Assembly (NCBI GenBank): GCA_900767915.1
Contig: CAAGAX010000015.1
Coordinates: 1-64,000 of the forward strand
Source: Acholeplasmatales bacterium
Lineage (GTDB): Bacteria > Bacillota_I > Bacilli_A > Acholeplasmatales > Anaeroplasmataceae
DNA length: 64,000 nt
Reading direction: 5' to 3'
Shown: positions 43,438-52,735 of the stretch, in pieces
Position numbering within the stretch: the first letter of the stretch is position 1
How the letters are laid out: every line of letters begins with the position of its first letter
Notes under the pieces: model-generated
What the model was told of the DNA's origin: nothing
The model's input: only the letters and a program-made list of their open reading frames with translations
Database searches by the model: none
Made by a program: the position numbers and the translations under genes

Positions 43438-45757
43438 TTTTCTTCTCCTTTATTTTATTAAATAATATATCCATTTTATTTGATTTAGGTAAATCTGTTT
43501 TCTTAAGCTTATCATAGAAGAAATATAATAATAATGGAAGTACACACATAACTGATAATATTGATATTATAGTACCTCTACCTAATGCTAATCCTAATGT
43601 AGAAATTAATGGATCTGATACTAAGAAATTTATTAAGAATCCTGCAAATGAAAGAATAATTCCTGATGTAATTATTGTAGGAAATACCTGATTTAATGTT
43701 TCAATTACTGCCGTTTTCTTATCCATAGTTTCTATTAATGCTTGATATCTTGTTGTTGAAACAATAGCATAATCAATTGTCGCACCCATTTGAATAGCTG
43801 ATACAATTAAATAAACAAAGAAGTATAAATTAGTATTTGTTATAACTGGAATAGAAAAATTAATAAATATAGCTCCCTGAATAGTAGCGACTAATAATAA
43901 TGGAATTCCCCAATTCTTTAATGTAAAGATTAGAATTGCATAAACAAATACTATAGTTAATATTGATATTAATAAATTATCAGTAGAGAATGAAGAGTTT
44001 AAATCATAAGCACTCATTGATTCTCCAGCAAATATTGCGCCATTTACTTTATTTTTAATATTTTTATTTAATCTTTCAATTAGGTTAAATGTTTCTTTAG
44101 CTTCAACCTCAGTAGTAATATTACATACAACTCTAGTATAGTTAATACCTATTAGCTGATCTTCTGCATCATTTATTTGTTCTTTTATATCATGATAATT
44201 ATCTATTGCATCAATATCATCACCTAATGCTGCTTCAATAAAATCATTATATTTAAATGCACAATCGGCTAAATCTAAAATACTACAGGTATATTTATCT
44301 GGATTAGCTTCAAATATAGCAAGCTCAGTTAATCCATCCTTTGAATCATCAAAATTAAAATAACAATAAGCCTTAAATATTGTTTTAGCAGTATCATAAT
44401 CAGTACCTACAAAATGAGCTAAATCCTTATAGTTGATTTCCTCTATTAAAGAATGTGTTTCTCCATTGGCATTTAATTTAACATTACTAATGGATGTTAT
44501 TTCATTTATAGTATTTTCCTTTTCAAGCTCTTTAACTACCTTTATTTCGTTTTCATAGCTTTCATCTTTTGGAACCAAGATAACAAATTGATTTTTAGAA
44601 CCAAATATTCTATTTATTTCTTTATTAGCTATCATTGCCTCAGTAGGATTAGAAGTATCAATTGAATCTTGAGCATATACATAATCTACATTGAAGGATA
44701 AAACTCCACATACACATACTAAAATTAAAAAGATAACTGGTAATACAAATCTAAGCTTTAATATTGCTTTACCAAAGAATGAGATTTTTGGTACGAGATT
44801 TTTATGACTTGTTTTATCTATAGCCTTAGAGAATAGTAACATTAATGCAGGCATTAATAAGAATACAGTCAACATAGAAAATATAATACTTTTAGCTAAA
44901 ACTAATCCTAAATCTGCCCCTAGCTTTAATGTCATACAGCATAAAGCTAATAGTCCTGATATAGTAGTTAAAGAAGAACCAAATATTTCTGATATAGCTT
45001 TACTTAAAGCTTCAATCATTGCTTCTTCACTACTATTATAATGAGATTTTTCTTCGGAGAATCTATGAGAAAGAATAATTGCATAATCGATAGCTAAGGC
45101 TAGCTGCAAAATAACACATACTGAATTCGAAATAAAGCTTATTGTTCCAAACCAATAATTTGTTCCCATATTAAGTATTGCAGAAGTGGCAAATACTATT
45201 AGAAATACAATTACTTCAGCTACACTATTAGATGTAAATAATAATACGAGTATTATAATTATAATTACATATATTAAAATTTTATTTATATCTGATTGTA
45301 GCTCATTTGCGTAATTATCAATAAGGCTTGAGGCTACTAATGCATCATATCCTTTAACCTTATTTATAACCTCATTATAGGCATTAATTGATAAATCATC
45401 TTCATCGTTTCCAGTATAGGTTATAGAAAATAAAGCTGTTGATTCTTTGTAATAATCTTCAGTGTTTTCAAATTTTAATTCCTTTACACCATCTATATCA
45501 ACAATTTCCTCTTTAAGCCTATAAGCATCCTCATAGGTAATATTTCTTATTAAAATTGTTGAAGTACCATAGGTTATAAATTCTTCATCCATAATATCTA
45601 ATGCTTTTTTAGTATCTGTTTCTAATGGAAGATAAGAAGTAACCGAGTACTCAATATTAACCTTATTAATTGATAAGACGCTATAAACAATCATAGCTAT
45701 AAAAAGTACAAGTATTATTTTTGAGTATTTTACAATAAAACTAGATATCTTTTTCAC
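43421..45757 (-). CDS. MMPL/RND family transporter
   Basis: 778 aa with 12 predicted helices and two large extracellular loops, the MmpL/YdfJ layout. A first helix (about 8-26) and loop (40-160) precede helices 2-6, and the second half repeats this. Characteristic stretches are ALAIDYAIILSHRF with an Asp-Tyr pair in helix 4 and the matching GATIDYAIVSTTRY in the second half, the proton-relay sites. These pumps export lipids, surface glycolipids or drugs. GTG 45757 follows AGAGGGG and is preferred to the ATG at 45793, which lies in the operator. Co-transcribed with the GLUG surface protein and divergent from a TetR gene. Confidence 0.88.
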   Translation of the reverse strand: MKKISSFIVKYSKIILVLFIAMIVYSVLSINKVNIEYSVTSYLPLETDTKKALDIMDEEFITYGTSTILIRNITYEDAYRLKEEIVDIDGVKELKFENTEDYYKESTALFSITYTGNDEDDLSINAYNEVINKVKGYDALVASSLIDNYANELQSDINKILIYVIIIIILVLLFTSNSVAEVIVFLIVFATSAILNMGTNYWFGTISFISNSVCVILQLALAIDYAIILSHRFSEEKSHYNSSEEAMIEALSKAISEIFGSSLTTISGLLALCCMTLKLGADLGLVLAKSIIFSMLTVFLLMPALMLLFSKAIDKTSHKNLVPKISFFGKAILKLRFVLPVIFLILVCVCGVLSFNVDYVYAQDSIDTSNPTEAMIANKEINRIFGSKNQFVILVPKDESYENEIKVVKELEKENTINEITSISNVKLNANGETHSLIEEINYKDLAHFVGTDYDTAKTIFKAYCYFNFDDSKDGLTELAIFEANPDKYTCSILDLADCAFKYNDFIEAALGDDIDAIDNYHDIKEQINDAEDQLIGINYTRVVCNITTEVEAKETFNLIERLNKNIKNKVNGAIFAGESMSAYDLNSSFSTDNLLISILTIVFVYAILIFTLKNWGIPLLLVATIQGAIFINFSIPVITNTNLYFFVYLIVSAIQMGATIDYAIVSTTRYQALIETMDKKTAVIETLNQVFPTIITSGIILSFAGFLINFLVSDPLISTLGLALGRGTIISILSVMCVLPLLLYFFYDKLKKTDLPKSNKMDILFNKIKEKKNEKNI

Positions 45758-45794
45758 TTTTACCCCTCTTTCACTAAAAAAATAAAATAACATT

Positions 45795-45878
45795 TGTAAA
45801 ATAATTTACATGTGTTATAATAACTATATGAAAGTAAAGATTCAATTACAATTTGTTTTAAATGTAAATTATTAGACA
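45795..45878. promoter_or_regulatory. Paired TetR operator in the divergent spacer
   Basis: TGTAAA-ATAA-TTTACA (45795-45810) is a perfect inverted repeat. A second, weaker copy TGTAAA-TTAT-TAGACA lies at 45863-45878. TATAAT at 45816-45821 reads toward the TetR gene. The two sites flank the promoter region between the regulator and the MMPL operon, so one dimer pair could control both directions. Confidence 0.65.
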
Positions 45879-45897
45879 AAAATAGGAGTTGTGTAAA

Positions 45898-46494
45898 ATG
45901 AAAACAGATTTAAGAATATTAAAAACAAGAAGGGCTTTAAAAAAGTCATTAGAGGAATTATTACAAAGTGAATCCTTTGATAAGCTAACTGTATCAGAAA
46001 TTTGTGATAATGCATATATTAATAGAGTTACCTTTTATTGTCATTATCAGGATAAATATGAATTACTTCAGGATTTTATTGATGATATAAAGAATAAAGT
46101 AGTAGAAAGAACCTTATCTAATTTCAAAGATGAAAAAACAATCGAAGAAAATATAGAAAGCTTTTGTACTTCTTTAACTATTAATATAATAGACATAATT
46201 GTTGAAAATAAATCAATATTAAGAGCCTTTACTAGTGAGGGAAATCAAGTAGCTATTTATATGATTGAGGATTTCGCAATTAAAGATTTAAGTAAGCTTT
46301 ATGTGGAAATATCTAAATTAGGTGATGAGGATAATAGCTATCTTATTCCTTTTATTGTTGGAGGAGGATCAAAAATTATAAATGAATGGTTAAATCGTGG
46401 TGGATCTAAAAAAGATGTTGATTTATTTAAAATTAAAGTAACAAAGCTTATTCATGATGGATTTTTAGTGTTTAATGCGAGTCAAAAGAAGTAA
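45898..46494 (+). CDS. TetR family transcriptional regulator
   Basis: 198 aa. N-terminal helix-turn-helix (about 8-52): RRALKKSLEELLQSESFDKLTVSEICDNAYINRVTFYCHYQDKYEL, the AcrR/TetR pattern including the TFYxHYxDK motif. The helical C-terminal domain (60-198) would bind a ligand. ATG 45898 follows AGGAG; the TTG at 45889 is an artefact. It most likely represses the divergent MMPL/GLUG operon through the repeats at 45795 and 45863; inducer unknown. Confidence 0.9.
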   Translation: MKTDLRILKTRRALKKSLEELLQSESFDKLTVSEICDNAYINRVTFYCHYQDKYELLQDFIDDIKNKVVERTLSNFKDEKTIEENIESFCTSLTINIIDIIVENKSILRAFTSEGNQVAIYMIEDFAIKDLSKLYVEISKLGDEDNSYLIPFIVGGGSKIINEWLNRGGSKKDVDLFKIKVTKLIHDGFLVFNASQKK

Positions 46495-46550
46495 TTATAT
46501 GTAATTATTTATTTATTATTATAAATAATAATTAATTAAATTATAAAATA

Positions 46551-46559
46551 TGGTAGAAT
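46551..46559 (+). promoter_or_regulatory. Extended -10 promoter of the Nudix leader
   Basis: TGGTAGAAT; the predicted RNA starts near 46566, about 315 bases ahead of the Nudix start codon. Confidence 0.5.
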
Positions 46560-46565
46560 TATAGC

Positions 46566-46840
46566 GAGGTGAATAGTCTTAGAATAAAATATTGTTATAA
46601 TCTAATCGAAAGATAAAGGAAGTATTTTTTACTTCAAATAACCAGTAAAAATTAATATTAAAAATTTTAAATTCTAGTCTTAGGACTTGAAGTTATATTC
46701 ATCTATCTATGATAGTGAATTTGCCAATAGTTAGTATACTGGTTTAATTTAAATAAGCTCTAGAGGTCAAGAAATTACCTAAACGCTTTATAGTATATAG
46801 AATTTTCTTTTGATTAGATTATAGCATTTATTTTCATGGC
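46566..46840 (+). ncRNA. Long structured leader RNA before the Nudix gene
   Basis: A 19-base arm (46595-46613) pairs fully with 46806-46824, with two G-U pairs, closing a 230-base domain. Inside are hairpins GAAGTA/TACTTC, AGTC-TTAG-GACT and CTATC-TAT-GATAG. The G-U pairs suggest that the pairing matters in RNA rather than as a DNA repeat. I recognise no riboswitch, RNase P, tmRNA or intron core. It could be a leader regulating the Nudix gene, a separate RNA, or a small palindromic mobile element. Confidence 0.5.
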
Positions 46841-46882
46841 TATCTCTACTTTTAAAACACAAGAAAGGAATATGATGATATT

Positions 46883-47422
46883 ATGGATATGAAGGAAAAA
46901 AGAATATCAGGTGAAACTATTTTTGAAGGACATGTTGTTAAGCTTATAAAGGATAAGGTCTTATGTCCTAACGGTATGGAATCATATCGTGAAATAGTTA
47001 GACATAATGGGGGAGCAGCAATTTTATGTATTAATGAGAATAAGGAGGTTCTATTAATTCGTCAATTTAGATATGCTTATGATGAGGTTATGTATGAAAT
47101 ACCAGCAGGTAAGCTTGAATATAATGAAAATCCTTATGATGCAGCTATGCGTGAATTTGAAGAGGAAACAGGTAATAAGGCCTCACATTTAGAATCATTA
47201 GGTGTTATTTATCCTACATGTGGTTATTCATCTGAAAAGATTTATTTGTATTTAGCAAATGATTATAAAAAATCTCATACTCATTTTGACGAGGATGAGG
47301 TTATTGAGTCAATGTTTTTTCCATTAGATAAGGTTAAGGAAATGATTTTAAATGGAGAAATAAAGGATGCGAAAACTATTTGTGCTATAAGTTATTATTT
47401 AATGAAATATAACAATATTTAA
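46883..47422 (+). CDS. nudF: Nudix hydrolase, ADP-ribose pyrophosphatase type
   Basis: 179 aa. The Nudix box GKLEYNENPYDAAMREFEEETG follows IPA (about 73-97), giving the full GX5EX7REUXEE pattern, and the flanking VLLIRQFRYAYDEVMYEIPAGKLE and IYPTCGYSSEKIYLYLA are typical of ADP-ribose pyrophosphatases. It splits ADP-ribose to AMP and ribose-5-phosphate with Mg2+, clearing NAD breakdown products. AAGGA lies a little far (13 bases) from ATG 46883. The unusually long structured leader is its main oddity. Confidence 0.9.
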   Translation: MDMKEKRISGETIFEGHVVKLIKDKVLCPNGMESYREIVRHNGGAAILCINENKEVLLIRQFRYAYDEVMYEIPAGKLEYNENPYDAAMREFEEETGNKASHLESLGVIYPTCGYSSEKIYLYLANDYKKSHTHFDEDEVIESMFFPLDKVKEMILNGEIKDAKTICAISYYLMKYNNI

Positions 47423-47499
47423 TTATTTAATAATTTTTTGTCAAAATATGTTTTAAAAACGAATTTTGATGTTATAATGATTAAAAAGGAGGATTTTAT

Positions 47500-49872
47500 A
47501 TGTCTAAAGCTGCTAATATTTTATATACAAATAAGGATTTAAGTAATTTAAGATTATGGTTTAAGGATATTAATGATTCTATTTCCTTTAAGTTCAATGA
47601 TATTAGAAGTTCTGAAAATAAAATTTCATCAAGAGTATTATTAATTAGAAGTGATGTAGTTGTATTTTTTATAACTCAAAATATTTTAAAGGATGAACTT
47701 TTTTATTCATTATATTTAGAACTAAATGAAACTAATAACAAATATAATAAACCTATTATATATGCTTTGAATGCTAATATTAATGATTTATTTGATGAGG
47801 TTTATAAGGATGATAGTATTAGTGATGATTTAGTTATTATGGCCGATGATTTTAAAGAGTTTCTTCAAAAAAATAAGGTTTTATATAGCTATAGTGAGCT
47901 ATTAGCTTTTTTAGGTATTGATAGTCCTATTATAGAAAATAAAGAAGATAAAAGTGATAATGATGAATCTTTAGAGCCTAACAAATTAGATATTGAAGTT
48001 AGCAATAATGAGGAAGCTAATGTAGCTTTAAATGAAGAAGCATTAAATAATAATACAAGTGAAGATGTTATTTTAGATGAAGATACAAATAATGAACCAG
48101 TATTAAAGGTAATAGTTAATAATAGAGTGAATGAAGCAATATTAAAAAATGCATTACAAAAATATAATGAGAAATCATATGAAGAAGCATTTACTTTATT
48201 TGAATCTATAAAAAATGATAAAGATGCTTCTAAATATTTAGGTTATATGTATTTTAATGGAATAGGAACTACTAAAGACTATAGCTTAGCATTTTCTTCA
48301 TATTTAAATGCTTGTAATTTAGGTATTAAGGAATGCTACTCTAATATTGCTGATTGTTATTATTATGGCTTGGGTACTATTAAGGATGAAAAAAAGGCTA
48401 TCTATTATTATGATTTAGCTAGTAAAGAGGGAGATAGAAATTCCTTATATCACTTGGCTGATTGTTATTTTTATGGTAGCGATGAGGTTAGAAGCTATAC
48501 TAATGCCTATAAGATTTATGATGAATTTAAGGATGAAAAAGCAGAAGCTAAGTATAATTTAGCATATATGCTATTGAATGGGTTTGGAGTTGAAAGAAAC
48601 TATGAGCTTGCGTATAAATACTTAAATGAATTAAAGGAATTAGGTAATGCTGAAGCAATTAATGATTTAGGCGTAATGTATTTAAATGGATATTATGTTG
48701 ATATTGATTATCAAAAGGCTATAAAATTATTTAAGGATGCTTCCTTAATAGGAGAAGCAATGGCATTTGTTAATTTAGGAGAATGCTATCAACTAGGTAA
48801 GGGTGTTAAGCTTGATTATAAAAAGGCTATGCAGCAATTTAAAAAGGCTCAAGCATTAGGTAATAGTGAGGGAATGTATCGAATTGGTGTTTTGTATGAT
48901 AAGGGTCTTGGAGTTGATTTATCATATGATGAAGCTTTAAAGTGGTATAAAAAGGCTGCGCTTGACGGAAATAGTAATGCTCAATTTGAGCTTGGAGAAC
49001 ACTATTATTATGGATATGGCTTAAATAAAAGCGATACTGAAGCCTTTAATTGGTATAAGAAATCAGCAGATCAAAATAATTTAGAGGCTTTATTTACATT
49101 ATATAGATGCTATCAAAATGGAGTTGGTACAAAAAGAGATATAAATCAAGCATTAAAAATTTTAAATCGTTTAGATGAGCTTAATTATGCAAAAGGAATA
49201 ACTGAACTTGGTAATTGTTATTACCATGGTGAGGGAGTAGAAGTTGATTATCAAAAAGCAATTCTTTACTATAAGAATGCTATTAGCTTAAATGATGTTG
49301 AAGCCTATTATTATTTAGGTAAATGCTATCAGTTTGGCTATGGAGTGGACTTGGATATGAATGAGGCCTTTTCATGCTATACAAATGGATGTAAAGGTAA
49401 TGATTTAAATTCTATAATTTCCTTAGCTGATTGTTATTATTACGGTACAGGTACAGCTATTAATTATAAGGAAGCTCTTAAGCTATATAAGAAAGCTATG
49501 AAGGAAGAAAATATGTATGCCTATTATATGATTGGTATGTGCTATTTAAATGGAAATGGTGTTACTAAATCTTTGAAAGAAGCTATTAAATATTTTGATG
49601 AGGCTGCAACTAATGGACTTGATCTGGCTGAATATGAATTAGGCCTATATTATTACAATCCACAAAATCCTGATTATAATTTAGTTAAGGCCTTTGGTTA
49701 TTTTGAATTTGCAAGTAATCAAAATTTCCCTTTAGCAATTTTAAAGTTAAGCGAATGCTATTTATTAGGAAGAGGAATTGAAAAGAATAAGGAATATGCC
49801 TTAGAGCTTGCTAATAAGGCTGTGGAATTAAATGCTTTTGGAAGTAAGGAATTTTTAAAGAATAATTTTTAA
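47500..49872 (+). CDS. SEL1-repeat protein with a TIR-like N-terminal domain
   Basis: 790 aa, no signal peptide. Residues about 1-140 look like a divergent TIR-type fold: an opening strand NILYTNKDLSNLRLWF, then SRVLLIRSDVVVFFITQNILKD, then LYLELNETNNKYNKPIIYALN, echoing the strand-helix order of TIR domains. An acidic linker (145-205) follows. From about 220 to 780 there are 15 SEL1-type repeats, each about 36 residues with the GxCYxxGxG turn (for example ADCYYYGLG, GKCYQFGYG). SEL1 arrays form superhelical scaffolds for partner binding. Strong RBS AAGGAGG. The TIR reading is inference; the catalytic glutamate of NADase TIRs is not certain. Confidence 0.8.
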   Translation: MSKAANILYTNKDLSNLRLWFKDINDSISFKFNDIRSSENKISSRVLLIRSDVVVFFITQNILKDELFYSLYLELNETNNKYNKPIIYALNANINDLFDEVYKDDSISDDLVIMADDFKEFLQKNKVLYSYSELLAFLGIDSPIIENKEDKSDNDESLEPNKLDIEVSNNEEANVALNEEALNNNTSEDVILDEDTNNEPVLKVIVNNRVNEAILKNALQKYNEKSYEEAFTLFESIKNDKDASKYLGYMYFNGIGTTKDYSLAFSSYLNACNLGIKECYSNIADCYYYGLGTIKDEKKAIYYYDLASKEGDRNSLYHLADCYFYGSDEVRSYTNAYKIYDEFKDEKAEAKYNLAYMLLNGFGVERNYELAYKYLNELKELGNAEAINDLGVMYLNGYYVDIDYQKAIKLFKDASLIGEAMAFVNLGECYQLGKGVKLDYKKAMQQFKKAQALGNSEGMYRIGVLYDKGLGVDLSYDEALKWYKKAALDGNSNAQFELGEHYYYGYGLNKSDTEAFNWYKKSADQNNLEALFTLYRCYQNGVGTKRDINQALKILNRLDELNYAKGITELGNCYYHGEGVEVDYQKAILYYKNAISLNDVEAYYYLGKCYQFGYGVDLDMNEAFSCYTNGCKGNDLNSIISLADCYYYGTGTAINYKEALKLYKKAMKEENMYAYYMIGMCYLNGNGVTKSLKEAIKYFDEAATNGLDLAEYELGLYYYNPQNPDYNLVKAFGYFEFASNQNFPLAILKLSECYLLGRGIEKNKEYALELANKAVELNAFGSKEFLKNNF

Positions 49873-49984
49873 TTATAATTTTTATAAAAATAATTCTAAG
49901 CTTTATATTTATAATATTTATTTATTTAGTCTTGAGACAACTTTTAAAATTTTTTCATTTTTACTTGAAAACAATATTAAAAAT

Positions 49985-50041
49985 GCTATACTGAGGTTGA
50001 ATTAGAGCTATCTCTAATTAGCCTTTTGTATAGCTTTTTTA
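49985..50041 (+). terminator. Terminator of the SEL1 gene
   Basis: Outer stem GCTATAC/GTATAGC encloses the hairpin AATTAGAG-CTAT-CTCTAATT, followed by T6. A TTGAAA/TATACT promoter look-alike overlaps its left arm. Confidence 0.65.
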
Positions 50042-50069
50042 TTTCCTATTAAAACTCTAAAAAAATAAG

Positions 50070-50098
50070 TTGTTTATTAATTATTTAAATGCTATAAT
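50070..50098 (+). promoter_or_regulatory. Promoter of the nusB-recN operon
   Basis: TTGTTT (50070-50075), 17 bases, TATAAT (50093-50098). The leader carries a small hairpin ATAAGAT-TTT-ATCTTAT before the nusB RBS. Confidence 0.7.
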
Positions 50099-50154
50099 TA
50101 AATGGAGAATGTATAAGATTTTATCTTATTAAGCTTTTTATTTGGAGTGATATA

Positions 50155-50541
50155 ATGAATAGAAGAGAAGCTAGAAAATTAGCAATGACAATTATATATA
50201 CAGCCGATTTCAATACAATTTCTATTGATAATGCGGCTAAGATGGTTTTAGAAAATGAGGATCCAACAGTTGATTATTTCTTAGACTGTGTTAAGAATGA
50301 TTTACCTAAAATTGATGAATTGATTACAAATTCATTAACTAATTACAGCATTAGTAGATTAAATCTTGTTGATAAGGCAATTATACGTCTTGCTACAGGA
50401 GAAATGCTAAAGGGTGATACTGATAGTAAAATTATTATTAATGAAGCCTTAGAGCTAACAAAGGAATATAGTGATCAGGGTGATCATAAGGCTGTTTCCT
50501 TTAATAATCGTTTATTAGATTCAATTCATAAAAATATTTAA
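50155..50541 (+). CDS. nusB: Transcription antitermination factor NusB
   Basis: 128 aa, all-helical. N-terminal RREARKLAMTIIYTADF and C-terminal KIIINEALELTKEYSDQGDHKAVSFNNRLLDSIHK (family: VxINEAVELAKxYGxxxxxxFVNGVLD) are diagnostic. NusB joins NusE (S10) on boxA RNA to stop premature termination of rRNA transcripts. First gene of a tight operon with xseA, xseB, tlyA and recN. RBS GGAG. Confidence 0.93.
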   Translation: MNRREARKLAMTIIYTADFNTISIDNAAKMVLENEDPTVDYFLDCVKNDLPKIDELITNSLTNYSISRLNLVDKAIIRLATGEMLKGDTDSKIIINEALELTKEYSDQGDHKAVSFNNRLLDSIHKNI

Positions 50542-50555
50542 TATTGAGGTGTTTT

Positions 50556-51764
50556 ATGGAGAAACGTTATTTAACTGTAACGGCTCTTACAAAATATATC
50601 AAGTATAAATTTGACCACGATCATCATTTAGATGAAGTTTTGCTAGAAGGAGAAATCTCTAATTTCAAGCATCATTCTCGTGGGCATTTTTATTTTACAC
50701 TTAAGGATGAAAATGCACAAATTTCAGCTATGATGTTTGCGAGAGACGCATCAAATGTAAAGTTTGATGTTAGAGATGGTATGAAGGTGTTTGTAAAGGG
50801 TAGAATTACTGTTTACGAGCCATCTGGTAGCTATCAAATAAATGTAGTAGAATTAAAAAGTGATGGAATTGGTGATTTATATTTAGCTTATGAAAAATTA
50901 AAAAATGAGCTTGAGAAGGAAGGCTTTTTTAATCCATTACATAAGAAGCATATACCTAAATTTCCAAAAACTATAGGTGTAGTTACTTCCCCTACTGGTG
51001 CAGCTATTAGAGATATTATTAATACTATTAATAGAAGATATCCTCTTTCTCATGTTATTTTATATCCTGCCATAGTACAGGGTATAGATGCGAAGGATGA
51101 TATTAGTAGACAAATTAAGAATGCAAATAATGATAAGCTTGTTGATGTTTTAATAGTAGGACGTGGTGGTGGATCTATTGAGGATTTATGGGCCTTTAAT
51201 GAAAGAATTGTAGTAGAAGCAATATATAATAGTGATATTCCTATTATTTCTGCAGTTGGTCATGAAATAGATTTTACAATTGCTGATTTTGTGGCTGATA
51301 TGAGAGCGGCTACTCCTACTGCTGCAGCCGAGCTTGCAACACCGAATATTGATGTCTTAAAGAAGAATATTGAGTATTATTTAGACACAATGAATAAAAA
51401 AATTTCTTATTTATTTAATGATTATAAAATGAGATTAGCTCAATTAGATAAGAGATTAGATATAAATAATCCTCTTCTAACATTAAAAAGAGAAAGAAAT
51501 ACTATTGATGTTAGTGTTAAAAGATTAAATAATGCGATTATTAATATTTTAGATTCTAAAAAAAATCAATTTGAACGCTATAGAGCCCTTTTAGAAGAAA
51601 AAAATCCTTTAGCGATTATGGCTAAGGGCTATTCAATTAACTCCATTAATGAACAAATCATTACAGATGTTAATAAGGCTAAAAAGGGTGATTTATTAAC
51701 TACCGAAATGAAAAATGGAAAAATTATAAGTGAAATTATAGAGGTGATAGCTAATGGAAAATAA
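50556..51764 (+). CDS. xseA: Exodeoxyribonuclease VII large subunit
   Basis: 402 aa. N-terminal OB-fold for single-stranded DNA (VLLEGEISNFKHHSRGHFYFTLKD, about 25-48), central nuclease domain with IGVVTSPTGAAIRDI, LIVGRGGGSIEDLWAFNE and SAVGHEIDFTIADFVADMRAATPTAAAE, and a coiled-coil C-terminus. With XseB it degrades single-stranded DNA in both directions. ATG 50556 has GAGGTG before it; the in-frame TTG 50544 is not the start. Overlaps xseB by 11 bases. Confidence 0.95.
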   Translation: MEKRYLTVTALTKYIKYKFDHDHHLDEVLLEGEISNFKHHSRGHFYFTLKDENAQISAMMFARDASNVKFDVRDGMKVFVKGRITVYEPSGSYQINVVELKSDGIGDLYLAYEKLKNELEKEGFFNPLHKKHIPKFPKTIGVVTSPTGAAIRDIINTINRRYPLSHVILYPAIVQGIDAKDDISRQIKNANNDKLVDVLIVGRGGGSIEDLWAFNERIVVEAIYNSDIPIISAVGHEIDFTIADFVADMRAATPTAAAELATPNIDVLKKNIEYYLDTMNKKISYLFNDYKMRLAQLDKRLDINNPLLTLKRERNTIDVSVKRLNNAIINILDSKKNQFERYRALLEEKNPLAIMAKGYSINSINEQIITDVNKAKKGDLLTTEMKNGKIISEIIEVIANGK

Positions 51765-51978
51765 GGAATTATCATTTGAGGATTATATGAATGAGCTTGA
51801 AAATGTATTAAAATCTTTAGAAAATAAAGATATTTCTTTAGAGGATGCGGTTAAGGCTTATACAAAGGGTTTAGAAATGTCAAAAAAATGTTATGAGATT
51901 TTAAATACAAGTGAAACCTTAGTCACTCAAAAAATGACTGAAAATGGTCTTGTTGATTTTAAAAAGGATTCATTATGA
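51754..51978 (+). CDS. xseB: Exodeoxyribonuclease VII small subunit
   Basis: 74 aa helical hairpin. LSFEDYMNELENVLKSLENKDISLEDAVKAYTKGLEMSKKC is the standard XseB pattern. Several copies wrap the coiled coil of XseA. RBS GAGGTGA lies inside the end of xseA; overlaps tlyA by 4 bases. Confidence 0.94.
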   Translation: MENKELSFEDYMNELENVLKSLENKDISLEDAVKAYTKGLEMSKKCYEILNTSETLVTQKMTENGLVDFKKDSL

Positions 51979-52733
51979 GACTAGATTTATATTTAGTAGA
52001 AAATAACCTTTTTAAAACACGTACAAAAGCAAAGGACGCAATTAATAATAATGCTATTTATGTAGATGGTAAGCTTATTAATAAGCCTAGCTATGAAGTA
52101 AATAATGAGTCTAATGTTGAAATAAAGGGTGAAATTTGTCCTTTTGTTTCGCGTGGTGGATATAAGCTTCTTGGAGCGATAAATGCTTTTAAGTTAGACT
52201 TTAAGGATAAGGTTATAGTCGATATTGGTGCTTCAACAGGAGGATTTACTGATTGCTCTTTACAGCATGGAGCCAAAAAGGTTTATTCAATTGATGTAGG
52301 TACTAATCAATTAGATGAAAAGCTTTTAAATGATCCTAGAGTTATTTCTATGGAAAAGACTAATATATTAGAAGTTGTTACATTTGATAGTGAAATTGAT
52401 TATTTTGTTATGGATGTATCATTTGTATCTATTGAATACTTATTACCGGGTATTAATAAATTAATTAAAGATAATAATTCCCTAATATGCTTGATTAAAC
52501 CACAATTTGAATTGGGTAAGACCTATATTAAAAATGGTATTGTTAAGGATAAAAATCTTCATATTAAGGTATTAAAGCAGGTAAGTATGGAACTAGAAAA
52601 ATATAATTTAGGAATAAAAAAGCTTATTCCTTCACCTATTTTAGGTGGAAGTGGTAATAAAGAATTTTTAGCTTTAATTGAAAGAAATATAAAAACAAAT
52701 ATTAATTTTGTTGATATTTGTAGTAAGGAGTAG
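51975..52733 (+). CDS. tlyA: TlyA family rRNA 2'-O-methyltransferase
   Basis: 252 aa. S4 RNA-binding domain (1-60: RLDLYLVENNLFKTRTKAKDAI), then an FtsJ-like methyltransferase: VSRGGYKLLGAINAF with the catalytic Lys, SAM loop IVDIGASTGGFTDCSLQHGA (about 78-97), VMDVSFVSIEYLLP and LIKPQFELGK. Known members methylate 16S and 23S rRNA cytidine riboses and affect capreomycin sensitivity; some have been called hemolysins. Overlaps xseB; recN follows after two bases. Confidence 0.93.
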   Translation: MRLDLYLVENNLFKTRTKAKDAINNNAIYVDGKLINKPSYEVNNESNVEIKGEICPFVSRGGYKLLGAINAFKLDFKDKVIVDIGASTGGFTDCSLQHGAKKVYSIDVGTNQLDEKLLNDPRVISMEKTNILEVVTFDSEIDYFVMDVSFVSIEYLLPGINKLIKDNNSLICLIKPQFELGKTYIKNGIVKDKNLHIKVLKQVSMELEKYNLGIKKLIPSPILGGSGNKEFLALIERNIKTNINFVDICSKE

Positions 52734-52735
52734 AA

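Noticed and set aside
46595..46824. Palindromic mobile element (MITE) with 19-base terminal repeats
   Set aside because: No target-site duplication is clear and the mismatches are G-U compatible, favouring RNA. Kept only as an alternative.
49965..49992. Promoter TTGAAA-N16-TATACT producing a tiny RNA
   Set aside because: Its -10 is the left arm of the terminator hairpin; more likely chance resemblance in an AT-rich spacer.
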